Assembly (NCBI RefSeq): GCF_004323185.1
Contig: NZ_NAPS01000002.1
Coordinates: forward strand, 347,807 to 411,806
From: Westiellopsis prolifica IICB1
GTDB taxonomy: Bacteria; Cyanobacteriota; Cyanobacteriia; Cyanobacteriales; Nostocaceae
DNA length: 64,000 nt
Direction: 5' to 3'
The notes below the pieces were generated by a model, which saw nothing but the letters and a program-made list of their open reading frames with translations, was not told where the DNA came from and did no database searches. The translations under genes were made by a program, and so were the position numbers. Below are positions 29,910 to 38,871 of this stretch, in pieces; position 1 is the stretch's first letter; every line of letters begins with the position of its first letter.

Positions 29910-30433
29910 CGCCTGTCACCTAAAACAGTATTAGTCTCAATCCAGAACAACAAGAAGTTGCTGTCTTTGTGTATTGCGTCGTACAAATAAGGTTTTCGCA
30001 TAAGCCAGGAAAAGAGAAATATAAAAGATTAAAGGAATAGATTTTTCCTTTCCCTTACTCCTGATGCTTTAGCCAAAAATACTTAAGTAAGTAGGCAAAA
30101 ATAAACATAACTATGTTAAGAAATATAAAATTGCCCAAACGCTTACTAATAACATAGACGCGCCTTCTTCGGCTACTTGCAGAAGTCGCTTACGCGCCTA
30201 CCCGTAAGGGTAGGACAAATGACAAATGACGCTCCTAACGAGTTAGCAATTATTACTTTTGCAAGATGCTCAACCATAAAGTAACTATCAGTATTTACTT
30301 TATTGATAGTAAAAACAAAAAAGTTGTCGGATTTTGAAAGTAACTGGTTGAATGATCAACTAAAATCTTTCGTATCAAGTGATAGACTCTTAATGTCAAG
30401 CTATAATAGCTCTCCTTGTATCTAAAGTCTGAT
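29910..30433. other. Divergent intergenic region with a dispersed repeat
   Basis: 524 bp between the divergent fibrillin and DUF3134 genes. At 30155-30215 lies a copy of a dispersed repeat (CGGCTACTTGCAGAAGTCGC then TTACGCGCCTACCCGTAAGG) followed by TGACAAATGAC, similar to 16585-16640. A TATAAT at 30402-30407 is a plausible -10 for the DUF3134 gene. No gene is seen. Confidence 0.5.
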
Positions 30434-30676
30434 ATGCTAAATTCCCCATTACGTGAAGAACCTCGTACTCAACGTGCTACTGTAATACCATTAAAGCAAG
30501 AATCCTCTCTTTTGGATTGGTTGCAGAATAATGGCCGCCTGATCGCACGTGATACCCAAGAGCAAGAGCTTGGAGAAGATAACGAAGAAGAAATTTCGGA
30601 ATTTTTGGGTGCTGATGATGGTATTGCCGATTATGACTTTGATGACGATGATGATATAGTTCCAGACGAAGAGTAA
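30434..30676 (+). CDS. DUF3134 family protein
   Basis: An 80-residue cyanobacterial protein: a conserved N-terminal part (LREEPRTQRATVIPLKQESSLLDWLQNNGRLIARD) and an extremely acidic C terminus (DYDFDDDDDIVPDEE). The ATG at 30434 gives the family start MLNSPLREEPR; an upstream TTG at 30416 would add six residues. A -10 box lies about 27 bases upstream of the ATG. mraY follows about 95 bases later on the same strand. The function of the family is unknown. Confidence 0.85.
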   Translation: MLNSPLREEPRTQRATVIPLKQESSLLDWLQNNGRLIARDTQEQELGEDNEEEISEFLGADDGIADYDFDDDDDIVPDEE

Positions 30677-30770
30677 TCAACTTGAAGATTACAAAAGATT
30701 AAACAGTCAAGAGCTTAACGAGTCCCTATTGTTCATCTGTCGTACAAGTGTGGAGTGAGGGGAAATATCC

Positions 30771-31871
30771 GTGGACGCTAAATTATCTCCTGACCAGAGG
30801 TTGAACATTTCTGGCATAGGTTTAGTTTCGGTTTTAGGTATAGGGTTAAGTGTGGCAACACTAATTTTGGATGACATGGCAAATAGATTGCCATGGACTA
30901 GCACTTCCCTTACCTTGCCATTTCTATTATGCGCTGTAATTTCAGCAGCCGTGGGCTTTTTTGTCGTGCCAATGCTGCAAGCACTCAAAACAGGGCAAAT
31001 CATTCGCGAAGACGGCCCTCAAGCTCACTTAAAAAAGGCAGGTACACCAACAATGGGTGGTATCTTTTTTGTTCCTGTCGGAGTGATAGGTGCTTGTATA
31101 TTATCAAACTTTGATACAAAAGTACTAGCAGTTTCGGCATTAACGCTAGGTTATGGATTAATTGGCTGGATCGACGACTGGCAAATTTTGCGCCGCAAGT
31201 CCAACAAGGGTATTTCTCCTCGCATGAAGCTTGCTCTACAGATTGGCTTTGCAGTTCTGTTCTGTGTTTGGATGTTTTTTAATCAACCTTCTAACATCAC
31301 AAATTTAGCTTTACCCTTTGGCTTGTCTTTACCTTTAGGCTTGCTATTCTGGCCTCTGGCGGGTTTTGTATTAGTAGCAGAAAGTAACGCTACCAACTTA
31401 ACAGATGGAATTGATGGATTAGCCGCAGGAACAGTTGCGATCGCATTACTAGCTTTGGGAGCGCTGGTTGGTTCCACTTCACCGGAACTGATGATTTTTT
31501 GCGCTGCTTTAAGCGGTGGTTGCTTAGGCTTTTTGGGACACAACCGCAACCCAGCTCGTGTTTTTATGGGAGATACAGGTTCTCTGGCCTTGGGAGGAGC
31601 CTTAGCTGCTGTGGGACTGCTAACTAACAGTCTAGTAGCATTGTTTATTCTCAGTGGCATCTTTTTTGTAGAAACCCTGTCTGTAATGGCGCAAGTTAGC
31701 TACTACAAAGCAACTAAAGGCCCTGATGGTAAAGGTAAACGTTTGTTTAAAATGGCTCCGCTACACCATCACCTTGAACTTTCAGGTTGGTCAGAACTAC
31801 AAGTAGTCGCCGTGTTTTACATGATCAGTGCAATTTTAGCTGTCATCTGTTTGGCGATCGCCAAGTTCTGA
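30771..31871 (+). CDS. mraY: Phospho-N-acetylmuramoyl-pentapeptide transferase
   Basis: A 366-residue integral membrane enzyme that makes lipid I from UDP-MurNAc-pentapeptide and undecaprenyl phosphate. It has about ten membrane helices. Signatures are the DGPQAHLKKAGTPTMGGI loop, WIDDW, the catalytic stretch AESNATNLTDGIDGLAAG, FMGDTGSLALGG, and MAPLHHHLELSGWSE. The start is GTG at 30771, preceded by GAGGGG. In this organism mraY stands outside a complete mur/fts cluster. A strong terminator follows. Confidence 0.95.
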   Translation: MDAKLSPDQRLNISGIGLVSVLGIGLSVATLILDDMANRLPWTSTSLTLPFLLCAVISAAVGFFVVPMLQALKTGQIIREDGPQAHLKKAGTPTMGGIFFVPVGVIGACILSNFDTKVLAVSALTLGYGLIGWIDDWQILRRKSNKGISPRMKLALQIGFAVLFCVWMFFNQPSNITNLALPFGLSLPLGLLFWPLAGFVLVAESNATNLTDGIDGLAAGTVAIALLALGALVGSTSPELMIFCAALSGGCLGFLGHNRNPARVFMGDTGSLALGGALAAVGLLTNSLVALFILSGIFFVETLSVMAQVSYYKATKGPDGKGKRLFKMAPLHHHLELSGWSELQVVAVFYMISAILAVICLAIAKF

Positions 31872-31896
31872 GATTTGAAACGCATATAATCACAAT

Positions 31897-31927
31897 AAAT
31901 AACCTCCTCATACAGAGGAGGTTATTT
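31897..31927. terminator. Terminator between mraY and the convergent hydrolase gene
   Basis: Perfect 13-bp arms AAATAACCTCCTC (31897-31909) and GAGGAGGTTATTT (31915-31927) with a 5-base loop. T-rich ends on both strands suggest bidirectional use. Confidence 0.85.
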
Positions 31928-31950
31928 GTTTGAAAGCAAAATATAAATAA

Positions 31951-33354
31951 TTAATTGGAATTGGAAAGAGCGATCGGTTTCAATTCGGGTTTAGCATCGC
32001 GATCACTCATGCGTTTGTAAACAAGACGAGAAATTTGGGGAAAGATATCCACACTATTTGAGTATGCAGGACTGTGACCAAACACAGTTAAAATATAAGT
32101 TGTTTTCTCATTTCCTGTGGAAACCATTGCCATTTCTGCACGAGAGCGAGAAGTCCAACCAGCCTTAGAATGAAAACTAACATTAGTCTTAGATAAAGAC
32201 TGACCTAAAAAACCTCGTACAGGATTGAAAGCATATAAATTTGGATTTTGCCAAGCTTTGGGATTTAAATCTCTTTCTAGCCACCCACACATTTTTTGGC
32301 TCGCTTCTTGAGAAACAGCCGTTTTCAGGTAACAAATTTCGTACATTAATCTGGCTGCTTGTTTGCTTGTAATTTGATTCGGATTCCAAGTAGATTTTCC
32401 TAATATTTGTGATTCACTACCTCTGGGTTCTGGAAGATTGAGGTAATAAAGTGGAAAAGTTTTTTGACTTATATTAATCCGCTTATAGCCAGCATCGCGG
32501 AAAAATCTGGTTACTTGTTCACGTTTATCTTTCCAATTCTTAAATTTTTCACTCTTTAGTCTTGGTTGAGAACGTGTAGCTGTAATTTGATCAACAATAT
32601 AGCTAGCAGCTTCATTATCAGACTCCTTAATCATCTTGGCAATATAAGGAGTAAAGTCTTCCTCTTTTTTCCAAACTCCACTCTCGATCTGGGAATATAA
32701 AACTGCCATCCAAAACGTCTTCACGACACTAGCAGGATATCTGGGTGTATTTTGCTGGTATCCTGCTGTTTCACCGGTTTTGGCATCGATTAATGTAATT
32801 GATAAAGGCTTTTTAGGCAGACCTTTAGCAGCGGCAAGGTTAACAACTTGATTAACAATTTTTTGCAATTCTTGGCTATGTTTGAAATCTGGGGGTGTGT
32901 CGAGATTATAGGCAACTTGTGTATTTTCTTTGCCGGGAAGACGATAAGGAATTGGCATTCCTTTGGCGATCGCCCAATTAGGACGTGGTGGGGGAAGAGT
33001 ACGTAATTTTAATGTTTTTTGAGTAGATGATGTTGCAGGAAACAAAACTGAGTTTGGTAATTTTGTACTATTTTGAAATAATTGTTGAGTCGATGACTTT
33101 GCAGCAATCAAAATAGAGCCTGAAGCATCACTATTAAGTGAATTTAATGGTTGTGCAGCAGATGTTCTTGCAGACTGTGTAGTTACGTACTTAATCATCA
33201 AAGCACCTGCTAGCACAAACGGGATAGTCATTCTCACGGTTGGAGTATTAAATCTGGCAATGAAGCTAACAGCCGAGATTTGCTGAGATGAAACCTTGTA
33301 TTGGGGCGATTTGTGCATACTTATTTTTGGCTTGTGTATAGATATAGTTTGCAA
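31951..33354 (-). CDS. Serine hydrolase, class A beta-lactamase-like, membrane-anchored
   Basis: A 467-residue protein with one membrane segment near residues 43-58, a Ser/Thr-rich linker, and a penicillin-recognising catalytic domain from about 155. The active-site SxxK is Ser209-Val-Val-Lys212 (PASVVKTFW), SDN is at 245-247, and the KTG-equivalent is probably KAG in HSKAGWTSRSRAEMAMV. This fits the class A beta-lactamase-related family common in cyanobacteria. Peptidoglycan peptidase or esterase activity is as likely as beta-lactam hydrolysis. The ATG at 33318 (Met13) is an alternative start. Convergent with mraY. Confidence 0.85.
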   Translation of the reverse strand: MQTISIHKPKISMHKSPQYKVSSQQISAVSFIARFNTPTVRMTIPFVLAGALMIKYVTTQSARTSAAQPLNSLNSDASGSILIAAKSSTQQLFQNSTKLPNSVLFPATSSTQKTLKLRTLPPPRPNWAIAKGMPIPYRLPGKENTQVAYNLDTPPDFKHSQELQKIVNQVVNLAAAKGLPKKPLSITLIDAKTGETAGYQQNTPRYPASVVKTFWMAVLYSQIESGVWKKEEDFTPYIAKMIKESDNEAASYIVDQITATRSQPRLKSEKFKNWKDKREQVTRFFRDAGYKRINISQKTFPLYYLNLPEPRGSESQILGKSTWNPNQITSKQAARLMYEICYLKTAVSQEASQKMCGWLERDLNPKAWQNPNLYAFNPVRGFLGQSLSKTNVSFHSKAGWTSRSRAEMAMVSTGNEKTTYILTVFGHSPAYSNSVDIFPQISRLVYKRMSDRDAKPELKPIALSNSN

Positions 33355-34029
33355 CTTATAGTTACAACAACAAGCGTAATTATATTACCAAAAACAAGCA
33401 GTATAAAACAATTCATAATTCCTTGCTAGTGACACTAAATCACATAAAATTAAAATAGTTTATTCATATTGATTACAAATTTTAATAACCTGCTATCCTC
33501 ATCTCAGATAAGGTTAGGAGACGAAAAGATATACAGGCTAAGGAAAATAAGTTTTTTTCTCGAATTTTCCAAATCGAATTTTATGAAAAAACACCTTACA
33601 ATAATGATTTTATTAATTGCTGTTAGTAACTACATTTATGATATTCTTGTATCAAAAAGATAAATTATTCAATTCTCATATCTAGTTATGAAATGCGGCA
33701 CTATGAGAATAAAGATACTATCTGAAATCAACTAAAAAAACCTGATTTCGGGCTTTTGGGATTTTCAATTTTTAATTTCGCGTAGCGCTCTTAACACCTA
33801 GTTTTTGCTCTCAAAAGCCATATGCAGCAAATAGCTTGATCTTGATAAATCCGCATATATCTTTAGGCAGATATTTAGTTAATTGATATAAAAAATTGCT
33901 AAAAAAGCATTTTTTCTTAAAAAACAGTAGCTGAGGTGAAATTAAGCGTTGTAACTGCTATTTTTTGGGGATAACATGGGAAATAATCTAATTAGGCTTC
34001 TCACACCACAGTTGGTGTAAGTTTTTTTT
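33355..34029. other. Intergenic region, no supported gene
   Basis: 675 bp of AT-rich sequence between the divergent serine hydrolase gene and remA. A 26-codon ORF beginning MKKHLTIMILL (33583-33663) is hydrophobic but has no ribosome binding site and no context, so it is not called. A short TTTTAATTTCGCGTAGCGC stretch near 33770 resembles repeats elsewhere in the window. Confidence 0.5.
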
Positions 34030-34296
34030 ATGGACATTCAGTTAATCAACATCGGTTTCGGTAATATTGTGTCCGCCAACCGAGTAGTTGCCATTGTCAG
34101 TCCAGAGTCTGCCCCTATTAAACGGATCATTACGGATGCACGTGATAGAGGTCAACTTATCGATGCAACCTACGGTCGGCGTACCAGGGCTGTAATTATT
34201 ACTGATTCCAGCCATGTTATCCTTTCGGCGATTCAACCGGAAACAGTAGCGAATCGTTTCGTAGTTTCCCGCGAGCATCAGGCGGTGGATAACTAA
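34030..34296 (+). CDS. RemA-like DNA-binding protein (DUF370)
   Basis: An 88-residue member of the RemA/YlzA family. Family hallmarks are the N-terminal [28 protein letters not shown], the [29 protein letters not shown] segment and a short polar tail. Bacillus RemA is a ring-forming DNA-binding activator of biofilm matrix genes; the role in cyanobacteria is not established. Guanylate kinase follows about 420 bases downstream on the same strand, the same neighbour as in Firmicutes (remA-gmk). Confidence 0.9.
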   Translation: MDIQLINIGFGNIVSANRVVAIVSPESAPIKRIITDARDRGQLIDATYGRRTRAVIITDSSHVILSAIQPETVANRFVVSREHQAVDN

Positions 34297-34713
34297 CATC
34301 AGGAGTTGGTGGAAATTCCTACTCCTATTTGCGCCATAGCAGCAGTAACATGTGAAATAGACAAATTTTATGTCATTCAGACTACAAAATCTGTTAGTCA
34401 GATTGATTTTGGATTTTAGGTAGATTCCTCGCAAGGAAAGATTTGAGGATTAGAAAAAGTCAATTGAGGATTTGTTTCGCCCCACTTGCGGGCGAGCCAT
34501 GACTCAAAAACTGTATAATCCAAAATCACGCCACGTGCTACAGCAAAATGCCAAGTGCGACAATGGGAGAAAACCCATAGTCTAACAAGAGCAGCAGACC
34601 GCCTAACACAGTGGCTTCGCCATCTAAAATTCAAATTAAATAGTTGGCCTAGCAACTCACAACGGCTGACGACTCATGAATAATGTCTATTAATTGATTC
34701 ACAGGTTGAGCGG
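34297..34713. other. Spacer between remA-like gene and gmk
   Basis: 417 bp without a supported gene. It contains an AT-rich part with GATTTTGGATTTTAGG-like repeat sequence (34400-34425), then sequence of ordinary composition. An open minus-strand frame at 34416-34655 has no family resemblance that I recognise. Confidence 0.45.
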
Positions 34714-35313
34714 ATGATGCAAGTTTTATCCATCCATCGTGGTGCTAATACCAAGGATTGTCAATCTTCTGGCAAGCTAATTGTCTTAACCGGGCCAAGT
34801 GGTGTTGGTAAAGGCACTTTAATGCGATCGCTTCTGGCGCGTCATCCAGAGCTTTACTATTCTGTTTCTGCAACTACTCGCTCTCCTCGTCCAGGAGAAA
34901 TTGACGGCAAAGATTATTACTTTATTAGCCGTAGTAAATTTGAACAATTGGTGGCAGAGGGTGAATTCTTAGAGTGGGCAGAATTTGCTGGCAACTACTA
35001 TGGTACTCCCCGTGAACCAGTCTTTAACCAAATTTGTTCTGGCAAATTGGTTTTACTGGAAATAGAGTTAAAAGGAGCTAGACAAATTCGCCGTTCTTTT
35101 CCCCAAGCGCTCAGTATTTTTATTTTGCCACCTTCATTCAGTGAGTTAGAGAAACGGATACGTACTCGCGGACAAGATTCAGAAGAAGCGATCGCCCGTC
35201 GTCTAAACCGCGCCCAAGATGAAATCAATGCTGCTGATGAATTTGATATTCAAATCGTAAATGACGATTTTGAAACAACTCTCAATTCTATTGAAGCAAC
35301 TTTGTTTAAATAA
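34714..35313 (+). CDS. gmk: Guanylate kinase
   Basis: A 199-residue enzyme that phosphorylates GMP to GDP. The P-loop is [10 protein letters not shown] (about 28-37). The GMP-binding signature is [28 protein letters not shown]. The lid region is [22 protein letters not shown]. The first 17 or so residues ([17 protein letters not shown]) extend beyond E. coli Gmk; starts at 34714 or 34717 are possible. A terminator follows. Confidence 0.95.
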   Translation: MMQVLSIHRGANTKDCQSSGKLIVLTGPSGVGKGTLMRSLLARHPELYYSVSATTRSPRPGEIDGKDYYFISRSKFEQLVAEGEFLEWAEFAGNYYGTPREPVFNQICSGKLVLLEIELKGARQIRRSFPQALSIFILPPSFSELEKRIRTRGQDSEEAIARRLNRAQDEINAADEFDIQIVNDDFETTLNSIEATLFK

Positions 35314-35343
35314 AGTCCAATTCCTTTTCCTTACACAAAAACC

Positions 35344-35393
35344 ATAAAGGACACAAACCAAAAGCCAATAAGCTTTTTGTTCGTGTCCTTTAT
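35344..35393 (+). terminator. Terminator after gmk
   Basis: ATAAAGGACACAAAC (35344-35358) pairs with GTTCGTGTCCTTTAT (35379-35393) with one mismatch. An inner CAAAAGC/GCTTTTTG pair extends the stem. A second imperfect dyad (AGTTAGCA ... TGCTAACT, 35405-35450) follows and may serve the convergent psaL gene. Confidence 0.75.
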
Positions 35394-35458
35394 ACTTTGT
35401 TAGTAGTTAGCAGTTAGTAAATAGGTTGGTGATTGCTAATTGCTAACTGTTTATTGGT

Positions 35459-35977
35459 TTAACCAAACAAACCTTGAATCAATCCAATATTGACAGTTAA
35501 GAAGTAGGCTGTAACAGCACCACCAATACCACCAATTAAGAAAGCGCTACCAAAATTACTCCAGCCTTCTTTAGTGTGGAAAGCTTCAGAAGGGTGAGGT
35601 GCAGTCACGCTTGCAACTGGCTCAGGAGGGTTGCTATTAGCATACAAAGATAAGCCAACAGATAAAAGCGCAATCAAGCCTATAGTTGATAACAAACCAA
35701 CTAAATCAGCATTTGGAGCGTCCCGCAGGGGACCCAATTTGGCAAAGGGGCCAAAAATCCAGTAACCATGGGCCATACCAACTTCTAGCCCTCTTCTAAA
35801 GGGAGTAATACCTGGACGATATGCAGGTAAGTTGTTAATGAACCACTTGGTTAAGGCAGAAGAATTAATTGGTGTTTCCAGATTACCAATTTGTGGATCA
35901 CGCATTGCTGGAAAAACTACTTCCCGATTTCTAGGATCGCTAGGAAGATTTTTGGATGCATCTACTGCTTGCGCCAT
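35459..35977 (-). CDS. psaL: Photosystem I reaction centre subunit XI
   Basis: A 172-residue thylakoid protein that forms the contact domain of cyanobacterial PSI oligomers. Typical sequences are NREVVFPAMRDPQIGNLETPINSSALTKWFINNLPAYRPGITPFRRGLEVGMAHGYW, followed by two or three hydrophobic segments (LVGLLSTIGLIALLSVGLSLYA and the C-terminal GSAFLIGGIGGAVTAYFL). The ATG at 35977 gives the family start MAQAVDAS; the upstream ATG at 35998 adds seven residues and is not preferred. It is separated from psaJ by about 516 bp, so it probably has its own promoter. Confidence 0.96.
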   Translation of the reverse strand: MAQAVDASKNLPSDPRNREVVFPAMRDPQIGNLETPINSSALTKWFINNLPAYRPGITPFRRGLEVGMAHGYWIFGPFAKLGPLRDAPNADLVGLLSTIGLIALLSVGLSLYANSNPPEPVASVTAPHPSEAFHTKEGWSNFGSAFLIGGIGGAVTAYFLTVNIGLIQGLFG

Positions 35978-36473
35978 ATTTATGATTTCGCCTCTCAACA
36001 GTAAGGTGGCAAGATTTTATATTAATAATAATTGTCTTTGGGTGTGATTTTTGAAAACTAAAGTTTAGAAAAATTAATTTACTCTCTTGCTATCCAAGCA
36101 TACAGAAATTTTCAGCTTATAGCTTGCTTTTAAATATTTATTTTAATGAACCATGAATGACGCATTTAGATGCGTAAGCAGCTTCTAGTAGAGTAAAATC
36201 TAAAGAATTTAACAGATATTTTGAAATTAAGATATGAAATAGGGTGATTTATTTCTGAAAATAATAAAACTCACATTGTTTTCAATATTAAAAAGTTTTA
36301 TATCATCATTTTTAGTCTTTATATTAGTCGTTAATAAGTACAAATCGATAGTTATTTATCTCAGTTATTTAAATTATTCCCTATATGGGCGAAGCATTTG
36401 TACAATAAAATTTTCGCTTTGACGATAAATATACATATACAAATGCTCCGCTCATCTAACCAAACCCTTCAAA
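35978..36473. other. AT-rich spacer upstream of psaL
   Basis: About 500 bp between psaJ and psaL with no ORF. A dyad ATTTGTA/TACAAAT-type pair with GCGAAGCATTTGTAC and CAAATGCTCCGC (36390-36450) forms an inverted repeat of about 15 bp near the psaJ end. The rest presumably holds the psaL promoter and leader. Confidence 0.5.
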
Positions 36474-36508
36474 AATTAAAACCCGTTAGTTCTTTATGGC
36501 AACGGGTG
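36474..36508 (-). terminator. Terminator of psaFJ overlapping the psaJ stop
   Basis: On the minus strand ACCCGTTG and TAACGGGT pair around an 11-nt loop and are followed by TTTTAATTTTTG. The left arm includes the last psaJ codons, so the hairpin begins inside the coding region. Confidence 0.7.
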
Positions 36509-36631
36509 GAAAAGTAGGTCAGGGAAAAAGCGGTTAAATTCAATCAAAATACCTGCTGTAATGAACAGCCAGATCGTAGTGATTACGGGTGCTGTGCTAA
36601 GAAACTTAAAGAAAGGGCTTTGATTATCCAT
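36494..36631 (-). CDS. psaJ: Photosystem I subunit IX
   Basis: A 45-residue single-helix thylakoid protein, too short for common ORF cut-offs. The minus-strand translation begins [15 protein letters not shown] and continues [20 protein letters not shown] to the end [10 protein letters not shown], which is the canonical PsaJ C terminus. It lies 37 bp downstream of psaF on the same strand, the standard psaF-psaJ operon. It is about four residues shorter at the N terminus than the Nostoc 7120 protein as I remember it. PsaJ stabilises PsaF and nearby chlorophylls and carotenoids. Confidence 0.96.
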   Translation of the reverse strand: MDNQSPFFKFLSTAPVITTIWLFITAGILIEFNRFFPDLLFHPLP

Positions 36632-36668
36632 GAATTAATCTCCAAAACGGTGAATGAATCAAGCAATG

Positions 36669-37166
36669 CTAGCGTGGTGAAATGGGGATTTCTTCATCCT
36701 TGGCTGTTAATTCACCAGAAAGCAATTCTTTAATTGCTGCTGCTGGCCAAGCAAAGCCGGATAGCATGATAGGCAGTGCCAAAGGAACGTCGATTTGAAT
36801 TTCCTTCTGTTCGACGTCGCCTCCTTGCTTTTTGATTGTTTGCAAGTAAGCACGACCAACCCAGCCAATCCAACCAGCAATATACAAAAAGAGAATGCTG
36901 GGAATCAAGAAGTCACCAGCGCGATCTAAACGACCATCAACAATCAAGTGAGGTAAACCTTCAGGTCCACACAGCGCTTGAGAATAGCGCTCGAATCGCT
37001 TTTGACCAGATTCGGGGTCAGCAGTAGTATTGCGAGCAACTTGGGCGCGCTGGGCAAAGGCAGAAGATTCACTACAAGGTACGAGGTCGGCTCCCAACGC
37101 ATTCGCGGCGGGAGCAAAGTTAAACCAAAGACAAATGGCTAAAATCAAAGTAAACAAGCGTCGCAT
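36669..37166 (-). CDS. psaF: Photosystem I reaction centre subunit III
   Basis: A 165-residue PSI subunit on the lumenal side. A cleavable signal peptide covers about residues 1-23 (ending [10 protein letters not shown]), followed by the conserved cysteines in [10 protein letters not shown] and [13 protein letters not shown], the amphipathic domain, a membrane helix ([22 protein letters not shown]) and a C-terminal hydrophobic stretch. The ATG at 37166 follows AAAGGA at 9 bases and gives the family start MRRLFTL; upstream in-frame ATGs at 37184 and 37244 are rejected. It forms an operon with psaJ. Confidence 0.96.
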   Translation of the reverse strand: MRRLFTLILAICLWFNFAPAANALGADLVPCSESSAFAQRAQVARNTTADPESGQKRFERYSQALCGPEGLPHLIVDGRLDRAGDFLIPSILFLYIAGWIGWVGRAYLQTIKKQGGDVEQKEIQIDVPLALPIMLSGFAWPAAAIKELLSGELTAKDEEIPISPR

Positions 37167-37244
37167 GGAATTGTTTCCTTTCATGACGAAACAAAATCTT
37201 AATATTGTACAAAACGAAGCGGCTTGTACAATTTTGATTTGCAC

Positions 37245-37708
37245 AATTATTACATCATTTTGAATTCTCCTGGTCTGAAAAAACCAGGATTTTGTTGGCG
37301 TTAGCCTTCCCTAAGGGTACTCATATTGTGGCGTGCGGCTGAAGCTACACTACACAATATATGTTCTACCCCAAAGGGCTTTGACTGACTCAATCAGTCT
37401 TTTCCACCTTAACCCTAAAGGATTGTGTGGCTTAACCTTAGTATGTAGAAGCATGTTCACTTTTAATGACCAGGAGAAATTTAATATTTCTTATCTGGTC
37501 TTTTGTGAAATTGTGGAGTTTAAATCCACAATCAAAAAAGGATAAACAGGGATTTTGACAGGTATTAATCTGACAAAATTTCCAATTTTTCCTATTATTT
37601 TGATGGGTTTTGAGTCTATGGCAATCATACTCTTGCCTGTGAACCGAGTAAAGTTGAAGTCAATAAAAGTTAAAGTTTCTCAAACTAGTCTTTATTAGGC
37701 ATAACCCA
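37245..37708. other. Divergent spacer between psaF and tsaD
   Basis: 464 bp with a CCTGGTCTGAAAAAACCAGG hairpin at 37269-37288 followed by an ATTTTG tail (possible attenuator or terminator-like structure, plus-strand reading). No gene is supported. It should contain the psaF promoter, but no regulatory site was recognised with confidence. Confidence 0.45.
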
Positions 37709-37711
37709 GTG

Positions 37712-38755
37712 ATGGCAAGCGTTTTAGCGATAGAAACCAGCTGTGATGAAACTGCTGTAGCAATTGTTAACAATCGTCAAGTAATAAGTAATATTGTTAC
37801 GTCTCAAATTCCTGTCCACAGTCAATATGGTGGTGTAGTGCCGGAAGTGGCTTCCAGACAGCATTTAGAAATCATTAATGTGGCGATCGCTCAAGCTTTA
37901 GAACAAGCCCAGCTCGATTGGCAAGGGATAGATGGGATCGCTGCCACTTGTGCGCCTGGGCTAGTAGGAGCGCTGCTGGTGGGGTTAACTGCTGCCAAAA
38001 CCCTAGCGATGGTACATGACAAACCATTTTTGGGCGTCCATCATTTGGAAGGTCATATTTACGCCACTTACCTCAGCGAACCAAGCCTAGAGCCTCCTTT
38101 TTTAAGCTTGCTAGTTTCCGGTGGACACACAAGCTTGATCTACGTCAAAGATTGTGGCGTGTACGAAACTCTGGGCGAAACCCGTGATGATGCTGCTGGT
38201 GAAGCCTTTGATAAAGTCGCCCGCCTTTTAAAACTGGGATATCCTGGTGGTCCAGTCATAGATAAGTTAGCACAACAAGGAAATTCCCAAGCCTTTAGCC
38301 TGCCAGAAGGGAGAGTTTCTTTACCAAATGGTGGGTATCATCCCTATGATGCAAGTTTTAGTGGTTTAAAAACAGCAGTGCTGCGGCTAGTACAGCAGTT
38401 TGAGAAACAAGAGCAACCAGTACCAGTGGCAGATGTTGCAGCCAGTTTTCAAGATACCGTCGCGCGATCGCTTACGAAAAGAGCAATAGCTTGTGCGATC
38501 GACTACGGCCTCAATACAATTGCCGTTGGTGGTGGTGTCGCAGCTAACAGTGGTTTAAGACAACGCTTACAAGCCGCAGCCACAGAACATAATATTAGAG
38601 TTTTGTTTCCTCCCCTCAAATATTGCACCGACAACGCCGCGATGATTGGTTGTGCCGCCTCTAATCATTTAAACCGGGGTCATACCTCACCTTTAACTCT
38701 TGGTGTTCAGTCTCGCCTCGGATTAACACAGGTAATGGAGTTGTATCGAGGGTAA
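37712..38755 (+). CDS. tsaD: tRNA N6-adenosine threonylcarbamoyltransferase
   Basis: A 347-residue Kae1/TsaD protein (ASKHA fold) that transfers the threonylcarbamoyl group to A37 of ANN-decoding tRNAs. Signatures are the start [16 protein letters not shown], the metal-binding [12 protein letters not shown] (two His), [33 protein letters not shown] and [12 protein letters not shown]. The GTG at 37709 directly before the ATG is an alternative start. Its pathway partner tsaC is at 45068. An STRR array starts right at the stop. Confidence 0.95.
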   Translation: MASVLAIETSCDETAVAIVNNRQVISNIVTSQIPVHSQYGGVVPEVASRQHLEIINVAIAQALEQAQLDWQGIDGIAATCAPGLVGALLVGLTAAKTLAMVHDKPFLGVHHLEGHIYATYLSEPSLEPPFLSLLVSGGHTSLIYVKDCGVYETLGETRDDAAGEAFDKVARLLKLGYPGGPVIDKLAQQGNSQAFSLPEGRVSLPNGGYHPYDASFSGLKTAVLRLVQQFEKQEQPVPVADVAASFQDTVARSLTKRAIACAIDYGLNTIAVGGGVAANSGLRQRLQAAATEHNIRVLFPPLKYCTDNAAMIGCAASNHLNRGHTSPLTLGVQSRLGLTQVMELYRG

Positions 38756-38800
38756 GGGATCGGGGATCGGGGATCGGGGATCGGGGATCGGGAACAAGGA
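38753..38800. repeat. STRR heptad array GGGGATC
   Basis: Five or six perfect or near-perfect GGGGATC units follow the tsaD stop codon. An inverted C-rich remnant (CCCCTTTCCCCGATCC) lies at 38858-38873, next to the stop of the convergent hydrolase. Confidence 0.9.
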
Positions 38801-38871
38801 GGACGTAATCAATTCAAAATTGGGAAGACGGACAAGGGGGAAAATAAACACCAATCCCCTTTCCCCGATCC

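Noticed and set aside
33469-33663. Small ORF with a hydrophobic C-terminal part
   Set aside because: No ribosome binding site, AT-rich composition and no context. Possibly a real peptide from 33583, but not supportable.
34416-34655. Minus-strand ORF between remA-like gene and gmk
   Set aside because: No recognised family, rich in Arg/Trp/Cys as in chance frames, and within an apparent promoter region.
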